A DNA stretch of 37,232 nucleotides from a virus. This document shows, in pieces, positions 1 through 7,112 of the stretch. The translations under genes were made by a program, and so were the position numbers. How positions within the stretch are numbered: position 1 is the first letter of the stretch; each line of letters begins with the position of its first letter. Location: the IMG/VR virus record IMGVR_UViG_3300017770_000052, positions 1-37,232 of that record, one strand, 5' to 3'. Below the pieces are notes generated by a model. That model was given only the letters and a program-made list of their open reading frames with translations. It had not been told where the DNA came from and did no database searches.

Positions 1-39
1 TCGGAAACGAAACTCAAAGATACCAGAAAGAAAGTATAA
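1..39 (+). CDS. Possible 3' end of an upstream gene (partial)
   Basis: In frame 1 the first 39 bases read SETKLKDTRKKV and then a TAA stop at 37-39, two bases before the PhoH-like start at 41. That spacing is what a tightly packed phage operon would show. Twelve codons are too few to identify a product, and the frame could be open by chance. The PhoH frame is also open to the window edge, so which frame is used here cannot be settled. Confidence 0.3.
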   Translation, partial: SETKLKDTRKKV

Positions 40-40
40 T

Positions 41-700
41 ATGGGAAAACGAAGAAAAACTCTTGCAGGAGTCAACTTTGAACTGCAAGAAATAGAACCT
101 TTAACACGTAACCAGCTAAAAGCATTTGAATCTAACAAACACCTTGTTCTGCATGGACTTGCAGGTACAGGTAAGACGTTTATATCCTCGTACCTAGCAT
201 ACGATGATATGGCAAAAGGAGCCTTTCAAAAGCTAGTAATTATACGAAGTGCTGTACCTACAAGAGACATTGGATTCTTACCCGGTACAGAGAAGGAGAA
301 AGCCTCTGTTTATGAAGAGCCTTATAAAGATATTGCTAATGATCTGTTCGGTAGAGGCGATGCCTACGAAATACTGAAACAGAAAAACTTAGTAGAGTTT
401 ATGACTACTTCATTTATACGAGGAATTACACTCAGAGATGCAGTTATTCTTATTGATGAGTGCCAAAATATGTCTTTTCATGAGCTAGATTCTATTATCA
501 CTCGTATGGGTGAGAACTGTAGAATTGTATTTTGTGGAGACTTTAGACAGGCAGATCTTAGGGCAAACGGCCTTAAAGACTTCTTCCAAGTTCTAAAACG
601 CATGGATTTGTTCACTTTTATCGAGTTTGAGGTAGAAGATATTGTCAGATCTGAATTCGTAAAATCATATATTATCGCAAAGAATGAACTAGACCTATGA
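41..700 (+). CDS. phoH: PhoH-like P-loop ATPase
   Basis: The 219-aa product has a Walker A motif GLAGTGKT at residues 39-46 and a Walker B motif VILIDECQN with D139-E140. It is followed by the conserved GDFRQADL stretch of PhoH proteins. The family is a single-domain ATPase related to the N-terminal core of superfamily 1 helicases. It is common in marine phages, but its role there is not established; links to RNA metabolism or phosphate stress are proposed. ATG 41 is chosen as start, with a weak purine-rich site (AGAAAGAAAG) about 8 bases upstream. The frame stays open upstream to the window edge, so a longer N-terminus is possible. The stop overlaps the next gene's ATG by 4 bases, which points to coupled translation. 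Confidence 0.88.
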   Translation: MGKRRKTLAGVNFELQEIEPLTRNQLKAFESNKHLVLHGLAGTGKTFISSYLAYDDMAKGAFQKLVIIRSAVPTRDIGFLPGTEKEKASVYEEPYKDIANDLFGRGDAYEILKQKNLVEFMTTSFIRGITLRDAVILIDECQNMSFHELDSIITRMGENCRIVFCGDFRQADLRANGLKDFFQVLKRMDLFTFIEFEVEDIVRSEFVKSYIIAKNELDL

Positions 701-1980
701 AAGCAGTCATAAGCCACAGAATATACATGGATTGTACCGAAGAAGTACAGGAGAGAATCGACAAAGAGCTCACCTATACTATTCCTACGCACAATCCTCT
801 TGATCCACCTGAGGTGATTAAGAATATGGGCATTATTCGTAATGGGTTAGTCTCATTACCAATAGGTCGTACGGATTTGATACCATCAAATTACGAAATA
901 GTCGATAGGCGTGTAAATAAGCCTGTAGACTTTCCTAAGTTTAAGTTTGACTTACGACCAAGCCAGCAAGCGGTTTATGACGAAATCGAAGATAATAGTA
1001 TAATTAACGCATGGGTCAGTTGGGGTAAGACATTTACAGGTTTAGCTATCGCTGGTAAACTTGGACAGAAAACACTTGTTGTTACTCACACTGTCCCTCT
1101 GCGTAATCAGTGGGCAAAAGAAGTAGAGAAAGTCTATGGATTTAAGCCAGGCATCATAGGCAGTGGTCAATTTGATCTTGATGCTCCTATCGTGATTGGG
1201 AATACTCAGACTTTATACCGAAATGTAGACAAGATTCGCAAAGAGTTTGGGACTGTTATACTAGATGAGATGCATCATGTTAGTAGTCCGACCTTTAGTA
1301 AAATTTTAGATACAAATTACTGTAGATATAAGATAGGTCTATCGGGTACTATAGAAAGAAAGGATGGAAAACACGTTGTATTCAGAGATTACTTTGGTAA
1401 TACTCTTTTCAAGCCACCTAAAGAAAACTATATGACCCCTACAGTACACATTGTACCGTCAGAAATACGATTCATGGATGGAGCTAGAATCCCCTGGGCT
1501 AACAGAGTCACAAAGCTAGCAAATGATGAAGAGTATAGACATACAATAGCAATGCTTGCGGCAGCCTACGCTGCAAAGGGGCATAAAGTCTTAGTAGTAA
1601 GTGATAGAGTGAGCTTTCTGAAGGCTTGTTCCGAGCTTACAGGAGACAAATCAATATGCGTTACTGGCGAAGTATCGCATGAAGATAGAGAAACACTCGT
1701 AGAAGAAATACTCTACGGGGATGCTAATGTTCTGTACGGGACACAGGCTATCTTCTCAGAGGGCATATCAGTAGACACACTTAGCTGTCTTATACTGGCA
1801 ACGCCCGTAAATAATGAACCACTACTGACACAGCTTTGTGGACGAGTGATTCGGAAAAAGGAAGGTAAAATCGACCCTGTTATTATAGATATACACCTGA
1901 AAGGAAATACGGCTCGAAAACAAGCCTCCAATCGTGTCGGGTTCTATATGAAGCAGGGTTGGAATATGAAGTACCTTTAA
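697..1980 (+). CDS. UvsW-like superfamily 2 DNA helicase
   Basis: The 427-aa product has superfamily 2 motifs in order: a Q-like motif LRPSQQAVYDE; a P-loop at residues 105-112 reading AWVSWGKT; motif Ia VTHTVPLRNQW; a DEAH-type box DEMHH at 190-194; motif III SGTIERKDG; and motif VI QLCGRVIRKKEG. This matches the T4 UvsW/RAD25-like group, which unwinds branched DNA and R-loops during phage recombination-dependent replication. The P-loop is unusual because the first glycine of GxxxxGKT is Ala105, though Lys111-Thr112 are kept. The ATG overlaps the phoH stop by 4 bases. The stop is followed directly by promoter P1. The superfamily assignment is firm; the exact UvsW role is inferred from the neighbouring recombination genes. 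Confidence 0.85.
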   Translation: MKAVISHRIYMDCTEEVQERIDKELTYTIPTHNPLDPPEVIKNMGIIRNGLVSLPIGRTDLIPSNYEIVDRRVNKPVDFPKFKFDLRPSQQAVYDEIEDNSIINAWVSWGKTFTGLAIAGKLGQKTLVVTHTVPLRNQWAKEVEKVYGFKPGIIGSGQFDLDAPIVIGNTQTLYRNVDKIRKEFGTVILDEMHHVSSPTFSKILDTNYCRYKIGLSGTIERKDGKHVVFRDYFGNTLFKPPKENYMTPTVHIVPSEIRFMDGARIPWANRVTKLANDEEYRHTIAMLAAAYAAKGHKVLVVSDRVSFLKACSELTGDKSICVTGEVSHEDRETLVEEILYGDANVLYGTQAIFSEGISVDTLSCLILATPVNNEPLLTQLCGRVIRKKEGKIDPVIIDIHLKGNTARKQASNRVGFYMKQGWNMKYL

Positions 1981-1991
1981 AAAAATAATTC

Positions 1992-2020
1992 TTGACAAAA
2001 TGGTAAAAAGGAAGTATAAT
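1992..2020 (+). promoter_or_regulatory. Sigma70-type promoter P1 (consensus -35 and -10)
   Basis: TTGACA at 1992-1997 and TATAAT at 2015-2020 are separated by exactly 17 bases, a perfect primary-sigma consensus. An A-tract lies upstream. The 19 bases AAAAAAATAATTCTTGACA ending at the -35 are identical to those of promoter P2 on the other strand. The expected transcription start (about 2026-2028) falls just inside the following ORF, so P1 would serve the ssDNA-binding and recombination genes better than the GTG start at 2022. Confidence 0.8.
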
Positions 2021-2021
2021 A

Positions 2022-2423
2022 GTGCTCTTATTTGATTGGAAGAAGGTTTTTGATACGGCGCAAGGAAATATTGCTACTTGTAACACGATAATGGAAATGC
2101 TCGTAAAGAGTCAAATCCCTCGTAACAAGTATGACCCTATCTATAAATATTCTCATAAAGACTTTACAGGCGACTGCTTTCTTCTTCATGGAGAAATGCT
2201 TCTTTACAATTCTTATAAGTACACACAAAAAGAACTTTGCATATACTACGCACTGGCTTCTCTTAGAAGTACAGCGGAGTATTTTGCAACGCACAAAACC
2301 ACACTAGATCCACTGCATTGTCCAGTGCCTCTAGAACAAATTAACGACAACAGGCTACTCATAGTATTACCGGACGAAATAACGTTCATCTATGAAGAAG
2401 TCCAACTGGAGACTATACACTAA
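2022..2423 (+). CDS. Unknown protein between helicase and ssDNA-binding protein
   Basis: The 133-aa product has no motif I can tie to a known activity. It starts LLFDWKKVFDTAQGN and has a Trp-Lys-Lys-rich start, a central aromatic segment (YDPIYKYSHKDFTGD) and an acidic C-terminus. No signal peptide or membrane segment is seen. The GTG at 2022 is preceded by AAGGAAG at 2008-2014, a fair ribosome-binding site 7 bases away, but this site lies within promoter P1. Transcripts starting at P1 would miss this GTG. The alternative is an internal ATG at 2091 or 2097 without a clear ribosome-binding site. The stop overlaps the next ATG by one base. It is probably a replication accessory protein by position only. 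Confidence 0.65.
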   Translation: MLLFDWKKVFDTAQGNIATCNTIMEMLVKSQIPRNKYDPIYKYSHKDFTGDCFLLHGEMLLYNSYKYTQKELCIYYALASLRSTAEYFATHKTTLDPLHCPVPLEQINDNRLLIVLPDEITFIYEEVQLETIH

Positions 2424-3049
2424 TGGCATTATCATTCAATAAGCAAACGGGCGGAGCCCAAAAATCCTCAATCTCAACTTTTCAGTATAAAGATGGTGAC
2501 AACAAGATGCGCGTAGTTGGCGACATTCTTGCACGCTATGTTTACTGGATTAATGGCGAGAACGGTAAAAACATTCCAATGGAGTGCCTATCTTTCGATA
2601 GAAACTCTGAGCGATTCAACAATGTCGAAAAAGACTGGGTTCGTGAGTACTATCCCGACCTAAAGTGTGGCTGGAGCTACGCTACTCAGTGCATCGACAA
2701 CGGTGAAGTTAAAGTAGTAAACCTCAAGAAGAAGCTGTGGGAGCAAATCATTACTGCTGCAGAAGATCTAGGCGACCCTACTGACCCTGACACTGGCTGG
2801 GACATTTGTTTCAAGCGAGTTAAGACTGGCCCTCTTCCTTACAACGTAGAGTATCAGTTGCAAGCACTAAAGTGCAAGCCTCGTGCTCTTACAGACGAAG
2901 AGCGTGAAGCTATTGCTGATCTAAAGTCTATGGATGACGTAATGACCCGTCCTACTCCTGACGCACAGAAAGAGTTGCTTGATCGAGTTCGTAACCACGG
3001 TGACGAGACTGATGATGAAGCTCTTGACGCGGAGTTCAATGTAGGATGA
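2423..3049 (+). CDS. gp32-like single-stranded DNA-binding protein
   Basis: The 208-aa product begins MALSFNKQTGG. It has an OB-fold-like central part with aromatic and basic residues, and the segment DPDTGWDICFKRVKTG that resembles the DP-TG-DI-F stretch of T4 gp32-type proteins. It ends in a strongly acidic tail (residues about 190-206, DETDDEALDAEF), the hallmark by which ssDNA-binding proteins contact partner replication proteins. It is shorter than T4 gp32 (about 300 aa). I see no clear Zn-binding cysteine cluster of the T4 type. It sits immediately upstream of the Mre11/Rad50-type pair and downstream of a UvsW-like helicase, as expected for recombination-dependent replication. It overlaps the next gene by 4 bases. 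Confidence 0.72.
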   Translation: MALSFNKQTGGAQKSSISTFQYKDGDNKMRVVGDILARYVYWINGENGKNIPMECLSFDRNSERFNNVEKDWVREYYPDLKCGWSYATQCIDNGEVKVVNLKKKLWEQIITAAEDLGDPTDPDTGWDICFKRVKTGPLPYNVEYQLQALKCKPRALTDEEREAIADLKSMDDVMTRPTPDAQKELLDRVRNHGDETDDEALDAEFNVG

Positions 3050-4005
3050 TTCTTTTTACGGCAGACTGGCACATCAAGCTGGGGCAGAAGAATGTCCCAG
3101 TAAAGTGGGCTACAAACCGTTATCAAATGTTCTTTGACCAGATCTATGAACTAGAAAAAGAATGTAATATGCACATAATCGGAGGCGATCTCTTTGATCG
3201 TCTTCCGAATATGGAAGAGTTGGAACTTTACTTCAGGTTTATTCGTGGAGTAAAGATTCCAACTATTATTTATGATGGAAACCATGAAGCTACTAAGAAG
3301 AATAAGACTTTCTTTACTCAGCTAAAGCAAGTAAGTAGGGATATTAATCCTCTTATTCATATTGTAGATGTGTCTTATGTAGACAATGACTTAGGTTTCA
3401 GTATCCTGCCTTACGCAGATTTGCATAAGAAAGGTAGTATAGATCATTTTGATACGAGCTGGCCTTTATTCACTCACGTTAGAGGAGAAATACCGCCACA
3501 CGTTAAACCCGAAGTCGAATTAGACCTGTTTGAAGACTTCCCTGTTGTATTTGCAGGCGACCTACACGCCCATAGCAACTGTCAACGCAATATTGTATAT
3601 CCTGGTAGTCCTATGACTACTTCCTTTCATAGAAGTAAAGTAAAAACAGGTTACTTGCTTATTAACGAACAGGACTGGAGTTGGATGTGGGAAGAGTTTA
3701 GATTACCACAGCTAATTCGTAAAACAGTTACAAGTAGTGAAGATATGACTCCTACTGATTTTGATCACACGATCTATGAAGTAGAAGGAGATATGCAAGA
3801 TCTAGCCGGAGTAAAGAACTCAGAATTGCTAGATAAAAAAGTAGTAAAACGTAAGTCAGAGGCATCTCTTATCATGGATAAAGATATGTCCGTGCAAGAA
3901 GAGCTAGTAGAGTATCTAACGTACATACTAGAAATTAACCCTGATAAAATACCAGACATCATAGGAACATACAATGATTACACTACAAACATTGAGATGG
4001 GATAA
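3046..4005 (+). CDS. SbcD/Mre11-type nuclease subunit (T4 gp47-like)
   Basis: The 319-aa metallophosphoesterase carries the expected metal-binding motifs: ADWH with D7 and H9, GGDLFD with D48 and D51, GNHE at residues 78-81, and GDLHAH with H174 and H176, followed by YPGSP. This is the Mre11/SbcD/gp47 nuclease that pairs with the Rad50-type ATPase encoded directly downstream. The pair resects double-strand ends for recombination and replication and degrades host DNA in related phages. Its gene overlaps that of its partner by 32 bases, which favours fixed stoichiometry. The C-terminal 80 or so residues are lysine-rich and acidic and probably form the partner-binding and capping region. Confidence 0.88.
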   Translation: MILFTADWHIKLGQKNVPVKWATNRYQMFFDQIYELEKECNMHIIGGDLFDRLPNMEELELYFRFIRGVKIPTIIYDGNHEATKKNKTFFTQLKQVSRDINPLIHIVDVSYVDNDLGFSILPYADLHKKGSIDHFDTSWPLFTHVRGEIPPHVKPEVELDLFEDFPVVFAGDLHAHSNCQRNIVYPGSPMTTSFHRSKVKTGYLLINEQDWSWMWEEFRLPQLIRKTVTSSEDMTPTDFDHTIYEVEGDMQDLAGVKNSELLDKKVVKRKSEASLIMDKDMSVQEELVEYLTYILEINPDKIPDIIGTYNDYTTNIEMG

Positions 4006-5764
4006 CTGCTTTAGTTATGGTTCTGGTAATGAGTTACAATTAGACGACAATACTGTTACACAAATCCTTGGTACTAACGGGATGGGGAAGTCCTCCATCC
4101 CGTTAATCATTGAGGAAGCACTGTATAACAAGAACTCTAAGGGTATCAAAAAAGCAGACATTCCTAATCGTTATGTGGATGATGGTTATAACATCTCTCT
4201 GTCTTTTACGAAAGATGAAGATAGTTATCAGATCACCGTTAATCGCAAAACAAATATAAAAGTCAAACTTGAAAAGAATGGTACAGATATCTCTAGCCAC
4301 ACAGCTACGAATACGTACAAGACTCTACAAGAGATTCTCGGAGTTGACTTTAAAACCTTTTCGCAGTTAGTATATCAAAATACTAATGCGAGTTTGCAGT
4401 TTTTAACTGCTACAGATGCAAACCGTAAGAAGTTTCTTATTGATCTTCTACACTTAGAAAAATACGTTGAGTTATTCGAAGTATTTAAGTCTGCATCTCG
4501 GGAAGTATCGAATACGTCTTCTACGATAGCAGGGAAACTTGCAACAGTAGAAAAATGGTTAGAAACAAATAAGTTGACCGATACATCCATACTACCCATG
4601 TTAGATTTAGAAATTGATACATCCAAAGACGAAGAGGCTTTACGTTATTGGATGACAGAGAAGGAAAATATCTCTGAAAAAAATAAAAAAATTCGAGAGA
4701 ATAATCAATATAAAACAATGCTCGACAGGATAGACATCGGTGCTATCTCTTCTAGTAAAGTTTCTTGGGAATCTTATGATGATTTACAAGAAGAGTTAGG
4801 GTCTTTGCAAGCAGTCGCTACGGGTGCTCAACGGACTCTGGACAGATTAGAGAAAATTTCTGATGAGTGTCCTACTTGTGGGCAATCTATTGATGTCTCT
4901 TCTGAAAAAGCAATGATTGAAGGCGAGCGCACAAAGCGTGATGAAGCTCATGGCAAAGCTATGAAGATTCGCCCTCTGATTCAAAAGATTAAAGCGAATA
5001 ATGCAATCTTTGAACAGAATCAAAAAGCGCAAAAAGAGTGGGAAGATTTATACCGCTCGTACGACAAGTCTCTGCCAACTAACATATTGGAAGAGTCTGA
5101 AGTGGATTCAAAAATTGCGGAGCTAAAGAGTACATTATCTGAAGCCCGAACCCAATTGGCAGAAAATGCAGCAGAGAACGAAAGACGAACAAGACTCAAC
5201 ACTCGTATTCAAGTAATACAAGAGCAGACAGCAGAGTTCGTTGAACAGCAAGAAGAGTACGATGGTAAACTCGCAGGAAACCAAAAGCTAGAGTCAGAAC
5301 TCGATATTCTGAAAAAGTCTTTTAGTACAAACGGTTTACTTGCGTACAAGATTGAAAACTTAGTTGGAGAACTCGAAGAGTTAGCAAATGAGTACTTGGC
5401 TGAACTCTCTGACGGTCGGTTTACACTAGAGTTTGTCGTATCAAACGATAAATTAAATGTACAAATTACTGATAATGGTAATGTAGTAGATATTCTAGCA
5501 CTTTCATCTGGCGAGTTGGCTAGAGTAAATACTGCTACTTTGATAGCTATTCGTAGATTGATGAGTAGTATATCAAAGTCTAAAATCAATGTGTTGTTCT
5601 TAGATGAAGTTATTAGTGTTCTTGATGATGCCGGAAAAGAACGTATAGTAGAAGTTCTACTGCGAGAAGATATGAATACTTATCTAGTTTCTCATGGTTG
5701 GTCACACCCACTCTTAGAGAAGATCGAAGTAGTCAAGGATGGAAACACTAGCGTATTGGAGTAA
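3974..5764 (+). CDS. SbcC/Rad50-type ATPase subunit (T4 gp46-like)
   Basis: The 596-aa SMC-like ATPase has Walker A GTNGMGKS at residues 33-40 and a Q-loop region near residues 135-140. A coiled coil is interrupted by a zinc hook CPTC at 299-302. The ABC signature LSSGE is at 510-514, Walker B LFLDE is around D544-E545, a D-loop VLDD follows, and an H-loop SHG lies near the end. It is short for a Rad50 but close to T4 gp46 (about 560 aa). With the preceding Mre11-type subunit it forms the end-processing complex. The start overlaps the gp47-like gene by 32 bases. The stop is followed 2 bases later by the ATG of a small ORF. Confidence 0.9.
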   Translation: MITLQTLRWDNCFSYGSGNELQLDDNTVTQILGTNGMGKSSIPLIIEEALYNKNSKGIKKADIPNRYVDDGYNISLSFTKDEDSYQITVNRKTNIKVKLEKNGTDISSHTATNTYKTLQEILGVDFKTFSQLVYQNTNASLQFLTATDANRKKFLIDLLHLEKYVELFEVFKSASREVSNTSSTIAGKLATVEKWLETNKLTDTSILPMLDLEIDTSKDEEALRYWMTEKENISEKNKKIRENNQYKTMLDRIDIGAISSSKVSWESYDDLQEELGSLQAVATGAQRTLDRLEKISDECPTCGQSIDVSSEKAMIEGERTKRDEAHGKAMKIRPLIQKIKANNAIFEQNQKAQKEWEDLYRSYDKSLPTNILEESEVDSKIAELKSTLSEARTQLAENAAENERRTRLNTRIQVIQEQTAEFVEQQEEYDGKLAGNQKLESELDILKKSFSTNGLLAYKIENLVGELEELANEYLAELSDGRFTLEFVVSNDKLNVQITDNGNVVDILALSSGELARVNTATLIAIRRLMSSISKSKINVLFLDEVISVLDDAGKERIVEVLLREDMNTYLVSHGWSHPLLEKIEVVKDGNTSVLE

Positions 5765-5766
5765 CA

Positions 5767-5937
5767 ATGAGCGCAGGCAGAAGAAGAATGTGGTGGGCAC
5801 AACAAAATCACTGGGGTCAGGAAGTATCAGAACCCAAGAAAGAAGAGGACGAAGATGGTAGATTCGAGAGCGAAGGGAGCGAGAGGCGAGTACCTGGTGA
5901 GGGACATGCTGAGGGAAGCGACCGGACTGAAATTTGA
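5767..5937 (+). CDS. Small charged protein of 56 aa, unknown
   Basis: An ATG at 5767 follows GGAG (5758-5761) by 5 bases, a good ribosome-binding site, and lies 2 bases after the preceding stop. The product starts MSAGRRRMWWAQQNHWGQE and continues with an acidic, Glu/Asp-rich then Gly/Arg-rich stretch, ending at TGA 5935-5937. The last 83 bases overlap the PDDEXK nuclease gene in another frame. Only the first 88 bases are unique, and they hold no other gene. The basic/Trp-rich head and acidic tail suggest a nucleic-acid or protein-binding peptide, but no family is recognised. It may instead be only a leader that couples translation to the nuclease. Confidence 0.5.
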   Translation: MSAGRRRMWWAQQNHWGQEVSEPKKEEDEDGRFESEGSERRVPGEGHAEGSDRTEI

Positions 5938-6301
5938 GAGAGTGCCTGCCTCTGGCGCTCTTGAGTACCTGAAAGGGGACTTATATGTCCCCAATCAGAG
6001 AAATCATTATTGTATAGAGGTAAAAAATTACAAAGATTCACCGCTGACTGATAAGATATTCACACAACCGAAAACAAATAACATTATCAGATGGTGGAAG
6101 AAGATTGTAATACAAGCAGCAGGTGGCGATCAAAAGCCCTTGTTATTCTTTAAATATGACCGATCTAAAGTATTTGTAGTAACAGAGAACAAACCAGAAA
6201 ACACTATAGAGTATTTGTATATTCGTTTTCTAAACTGTTATGTACTACTCGCTGATGATTGGTTGGAATCAGAAAAGACGGAGTTTATAGGTGGCTTTTA
6301 A
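5855..6301 (+). CDS. Hjc-like PDDEXK nuclease (putative Holliday junction resolvase)
   Basis: The 148-aa product has the layout of archaeal-type Hjc resolvases: KGARGE with E12, then D42 in LKGDLYVP, then E55-V-K57 in CIEVKNY. These are the four catalytic positions of the PDDEXK fold. The length also fits. The likely role is cutting branched recombination intermediates before packaging, complementing the UvsW-like helicase and gp46/47-like complex. The start ATG 5855 has GAGG a few bases upstream (AGAGGACGAAG). A restriction-type or VRR-type nuclease is the main alternative. It overlaps the next gene by 11 bases. Confidence 0.75.
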   Translation: MVDSRAKGARGEYLVRDMLREATGLKFERVPASGALEYLKGDLYVPNQRNHYCIEVKNYKDSPLTDKIFTQPKTNNIIRWWKKIVIQAAGGDQKPLLFFKYDRSKVFVVTENKPENTIEYLYIRFLNCYVLLADDWLESEKTEFIGGF

Positions 6302-7112
6302 TTTTAACGAACGTAACCAAGATGGTGTACTAGTAGTAGATGCACTAAACTTAGCTTTTCGGTGGAAACATCAAGGCAGAACAGATTTTCGTGAGCAGTA
6401 TGTAGAAACAGTAAAATCTCTAGCAACATCCTACAACTGTGGTAAAGTTATTATCACAGCAGACTGGGGGTCATCGAGTTATCGAAAAGAGATATTACCA
6501 GAGTACAAACAGAATCGAAAAGATAAGTATGCCGAACAAACTGAAGCAGAGAAGCAAGCATTTATTGACTTTTTTGAAGAGTACGAAGAAACATTAGAAT
6601 TACTATCAGAGAGCTTTGAAGTTCTTCGCTACAAAGGTGTAGAGGCAGATGATCTTGCTGCCCACCTCGTAAAGCGTAGAAAAGATTACGGATTAGAAAA
6701 TATCTGGTTAGTATCTAGTGACCGAGACTGGGACTTATTGATTCAGGACGGTGTAAGTAGATTTTCTTACGTTACTCGAAAAGAGGTAACAATAGATAAC
6801 TGGCATGAACACTATGAAGTTAAACCTGAGGAGTATATCTCTTTTAAGTGTCTAACAGGCGATAAAGGTGATAATGTTCCAGGTATTAACGGCATAGGGC
6901 CGAAAAGAGCACAACAGCTTATAGAACAGTATGGCGATGCCATGTCAATTTATGATTGTATACCTATTGATGGAAAATACAAGTACATACAAGAATTGAA
7001 TGAAAACGCAGAAGTACTTTTAAAGAACTACGAGTTGATGGATTTAGTAACATATTGCGATGACGCAATAGGCAAGGACAATGTGTCCAATATTGAGGAG
7101 AGAATGGTATAA
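6291..7112 (+). CDS. 5'-3' exonuclease / flap endonuclease (T5 D15 / T4 RNase H type)
   Basis: The 273-aa product is a PIN-like FEN nuclease. Acidic metal ligands are visible as D17 (VVDALN), E118-A-D120-D121 (GVEADD), D144 and D146 (SSDRDWD), and D191 and D194 (GDKGD). A basic arch region (YKQNRKDK) precedes them. The sequence GINGIGPKRAQQLIEQYG is the helix-hairpin-helix DNA-binding motif. The role is removal of RNA primers and 5' flaps in phage replication. No polymerase domain follows, so this is a stand-alone exonuclease. The start overlaps the nuclease gene by 11 bases, and the stop TAA shares one base with the ATG of the reductase gene. Confidence 0.87.
   Translation: MAFNFNERNQDGVLVVDALNLAFRWKHQGRTDFREQYVETVKSLATSYNCGKVIITADWGSSSYRKEILPEYKQNRKDKYAEQTEAEKQAFIDFFEEYEETLELLSESFEVLRYKGVEADDLAAHLVKRRKDYGLENIWLVSSDRDWDLLIQDGVSRFSYVTRKEVTIDNWHEHYEVKPEEYISFKCLTGDKGDNVPGINGIGPKRAQQLIEQYGDAMSIYDCIPIDGKYKYIQELNENAEVLLKNYELMDLVTYCDDAIGKDNVSNIEERMV

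Noticed and set aside
35-40. TATAAT directly before the first ATG as a promoter
   Set aside because: The -35 position (12-17) reads ACTCAA, and the box would be too close to the ATG for a leadered transcript. It is the same pre-start context seen before other genes.
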